Of a stretch of 32,231 bases of DNA, positions 30,240 through 32,231 are shown one piece after another. Source of the DNA: an uncultured Bacteroidales bacterium (GTDB taxonomy: Bacteria; Bacteroidota; Bacteroidia; Bacteroidales; Muribaculaceae); NCBI GenBank assembly GCA_947646295.1, contig CANSGE010000004.1:1-32231 (forward strand), in the 5' to 3' direction. Every line of letters begins with the position of its first letter. Position 1 is the stretch's first letter. Under the pieces are notes generated by a model. That model had not been told where the DNA came from. It saw only the letters and a list, made by a program, of their open reading frames with translations, and did not search any database. The position numbers and the translations under genes are program-made.

Positions 30240-31658
30240 ATGAAACGCAAATACATAATCTCTCTCATTATCGCCATAGTAGCTGTGATATCGCTGCCCT
30301 CGTGCATAGAGGACGGCTTCAGCTCATCGTCGGCTGACCAGCCGCAATTTTCAGTAGACACGCTCTATATGGGTGAAATCTTCACCGGCCAGGTATCCAC
30401 CACGCACCGGATGACGGTGTACAATCCGGCCGACAAGGGAATCTCCATAGGCCGTATCAGGGTTTCGGGGCCGAATGCCTCGCTTTTCCGCCTGAATGTG
30501 GATGGCTTCAGCGGCACGGATTTTCAGAATGTGGAAATACGTGCCAATGACTCTATATTCATCCTCGTATCGGCGACTTTGCCTGAGAATGGCGAGGAAG
30601 TGCCGGTGGATGTCAATGCCTCGCTCGATTTCGAGACTTTGGGTGTGAGCAAGTCGGTGGTGCTCAATGCGCAGGGCCGTGATGTGACCCGCCTGCGCGC
30701 AGTGACTCTTATGGAGGATACCCGCTTCGCGGCCGGACGTCCGTATCAGATATTTGATTCGCTCGTGGTGAGCGAGGGTGTGACGCTGGACATAGATCCG
30801 GGTGCTGACCTGCGCTTCCACGACGGCGCATCGATGATAGTGCGCGGCACGCTGAAGGCGGTCGGTAAGGTGGGCAGTGAAATCTCATTTGCCGGCGACC
30901 GCACGGGCAATGTCGTGACGGATATATCATTTGACATCATGTCGCGGCAGTGGCAGGGGATTTTCTTCACGCCTACGTCGCGCGACAATGAATTGTCGTA
31001 CGCGCACGTGCGCAATACCTGGCAGGGCGTGACGGTGAACGGCTACGACTCGGCTGAGCCGGTAGATCTGACGATGGTCAATTCGCGGCTGCGCAACGCG
31101 GCCTACTGTCCCCTGGAGGCTTATCACGCGAAAATCACGGCCTACGGTTGCGAGTTTGCCGAGGCCGGGCAGAGCGCTGCATATCTTGTGGGCGGCGACC
31201 ATGTGTTTGAGAATTGCACTTTTGCCAACTATTACTTATTCTCGGCGATAAGCTCTCCGATAATCACACTCGCGCATACGTCGGACAAGGATGCCGATGA
31301 GTCGGACAAGCCATTTATGGAGGCAGGATTTTTCAACAGCATCATCTATGGTCTCGGCACCGACTTCTCCCATGGCGACCTCGAGGGTACCAACGTGTAT
31401 CTCTACAATTGCCTGCTGAAGAGTGCGGGGAGCAACGACGATCATTTCGTTGACTGCCTTTGGGACAGCGATCCGCTTTTCCGCACTGTGCGTGAGGATT
31501 ACTATTTCGACTATCGTCTCAAGGAAGATTCACCCGCACGTGACGCAGGGCAAGCTTCCTATATTTCGTCTCCGGCGTGGTACGACCGCTACGGTACGCC
31601 GCGTAAATTGACGGGAGGTACCGATTTAGGAGCCTACGTTTACACAGAGGCAGAGTAA
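30240..31658 (+). CDS. Lipoprotein with right-handed parallel beta-helix domain
   Basis: This 472-residue secreted protein begins with a lipoprotein signal (MKRKYIISLIIAIVAVISLP then SC, with Cys22 the likely lipidated residue). The following region to about residue 150 resembles an Ig-like / choice-of-anchor domain (FSVDTLYMGEIFTGQVSTTH, then VYNPADKGISIGRI). From about 170 the sequence has repeating short strands typical of a parallel beta-helix (SLVVSEGVTLDIDPGADLRF; ASMIVRGTLKAVGKVGSEI; ITAYGCEFAEAGQ; HVFENCTFANYYLF; VYLYNCLLKSAG), ending in DSPARDAG and GTDLGAYVY. No enzymatic residues are evident; a surface or periplasmic role is inferred. It overlaps convergent menA by 33 bases at the 3' end. 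Confidence 0.85.
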   Translation: MKRKYIISLIIAIVAVISLPSCIEDGFSSSSADQPQFSVDTLYMGEIFTGQVSTTHRMTVYNPADKGISIGRIRVSGPNASLFRLNVDGFSGTDFQNVEIRANDSIFILVSATLPENGEEVPVDVNASLDFETLGVSKSVVLNAQGRDVTRLRAVTLMEDTRFAAGRPYQIFDSLVVSEGVTLDIDPGADLRFHDGASMIVRGTLKAVGKVGSEISFAGDRTGNVVTDISFDIMSRQWQGIFFTPTSRDNELSYAHVRNTWQGVTVNGYDSAEPVDLTMVNSRLRNAAYCPLEAYHAKITAYGCEFAEAGQSAAYLVGGDHVFENCTFANYYLFSAISSPIITLAHTSDKDADESDKPFMEAGFFNSIIYGLGTDFSHGDLEGTNVYLYNCLLKSAGSNDDHFVDCLWDSDPLFRTVREDYYFDYRLKEDSPARDAGQASYISSPAWYDRYGTPRKLTGGTDLGAYVYTEAE

Positions 31659-32231
31659 TGAATAAATGAACATCGAGAGCGCCGTTGCCCCCAGCAGCGG
31701 CGTTAATTTTGCGCCTTGGCGTCGGCCGAGCTGCAGGGCTATGATGGCGGATGTGACGAGATATACTCCCGGTGCGAGCCACCAGAAGGCGACGCCGGTA
31801 CCTGTGGCGAATACCGTCAGCACGGCGGCTGCGGCGACGTCAGTGGCATAGAGATATCGCATGGCCGGCCGTCCGAGGCGCACGGCAAGGGTGCGCTTGG
31901 CCACGGCACGGTCGTCCTCGACGTCGCGATAATTGTTGATGATCAGGACATTGGCGCCCATCAGACCTACGGCGATACTGCTGAGAAATACCGGGAGGCT
32001 CCATGATGCCGTCATGAGCCAGAAGGTGAAGTTGACGGGTATGATACCGAAGAAACACATCACGGCTACCTCGCCCAGGAAGTGTGTGGAGAGAGGGTAT
32101 GGCCCTGTGCTGTACGCGAATACGCCTACGGCGATGAGTGCTCCTACGGCGAGCAGCCACCATCCGCCCCAAGCTACGAGACTCAGACCGATGCATCCGG
32201 CTATGCCGAGCGTGACGAGTGTGGCCTTGAG
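31626..32231 (-). CDS. menA: 1,4-dihydroxy-2-naphthoate polyprenyltransferase (partial, runs off right edge)
   Basis: The visible 201 codons cover the C-terminal part of a UbiA-family membrane enzyme that prenylates DHNA in menaquinone synthesis. YSTGPYPLSTHFLGEVAVMC matches the conserved segment before the second Asp-rich motif, and NVLIINNYRDVEDDRAVAKRTLAVRLG is the diagnostic MenA motif (NNxRDxxxDxxxGKxTL-type). Several membrane segments follow (VAAAAVLTVFATGTGVAFWW, VYLVTSAIIALQLG and LSMFIYSLLCLCVNV). The 5' end lies beyond 32231; the ORF-track start at 32063 is an internal GTG. The stop at 31626 lies inside the convergent lipoprotein gene. Confidence 0.93.
   Translation of the reverse strand, partial: LKATLVTLGIAGCIGLSLVAWGGWWLLAVGALIAVGVFAYSTGPYPLSTHFLGEVAVMCFFGIIPVNFTFWLMTASWSLPVFLSSIAVGLMGANVLIINNYRDVEDDRAVAKRTLAVRLGRPAMRYLYATDVAAAAVLTVFATGTGVAFWWLAPGVYLVTSAIIALQLGRRQGAKLTPLLGATALSMFIYSLLCLCVNVGS

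Overview
The window looks like a chromosomal segment of a GC-rich Bacteroidales bacterium, probably a Muribaculaceae-like gut organism. Order-level support is good. It comes from promoters of the Bacteroidetes type (TTTG, about 20 bp, TAnnTTTG), lipoproteins with Bacteroides-style lipoboxes, a two-gene glycine-lipid operon, DUF3098, DUF6249 and DUF2156-type proteins, a PL29-type N-terminal domain and a MenA next to a beta-helix lipoprotein. The family-level guess is inference. All assignments come from reading translations and motifs; no database search was run.

Layout from left to right. Positions 1-1757 hold the start of a secreted lipoprotein with a collagen-like stretch; it runs off the left edge on the minus strand. 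A small HTH regulator follows (1899-2123). Next is a 540-base gap (2124-2663) whose minus strand carries a consensus promoter and about 400 nt of strongly paired RNA; this is the best candidate in the window for something undescribed. Then come dGTPase and a PpiD-like periplasmic chaperone. A tightly overlapping four-gene cassette (6392-9965) encodes a polytopic glycosyltransferase-like protein, a GT2 glycosyltransferase, an SDR-like protein without a recognisable nucleotide-binding motif and an MptE-like protein. Divergent from it are two acyltransferases matching the glycine-lipid pair glsA/glsB. Convergent with those are a DUF2156 acyltransferase-like protein and a DUF6291-like protein.

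The centre (13460-19201) is a methionine operon, metY-metF-metH: sulfhydrylation of O-acetylhomoserine, supply of methyl-THF, and cobalamin-dependent methylation. It has a strong terminator and promoter and a divergent Lrp/AsnC regulator. Next is a three-gene ECF sigma module (19810-21096) with two small membrane proteins. A housekeeping operon follows: ftsX, DUF3098, uppP, truB, queA and gluQ (21210-25971), which links envelope growth to tRNA modification, including two queuosine-related steps. A GntR-type ABC transporter operon (26081-28104) begins with an 18-codon hydrophobic ORF that is missing from the ORF track and overlaps the ATPase start as ATGA. The window ends with a long-chain acyl-CoA ligase, a beta-helix lipoprotein and the 3' part of menA.

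No tRNA, rRNA, CRISPR array, IS element or prophage was recognised. Several ORF-track starts are TTG/GTG extensions or lie upstream of a likely promoter and were shortened; the long antisense ORFs are treated as shadows of GC-rich genes.
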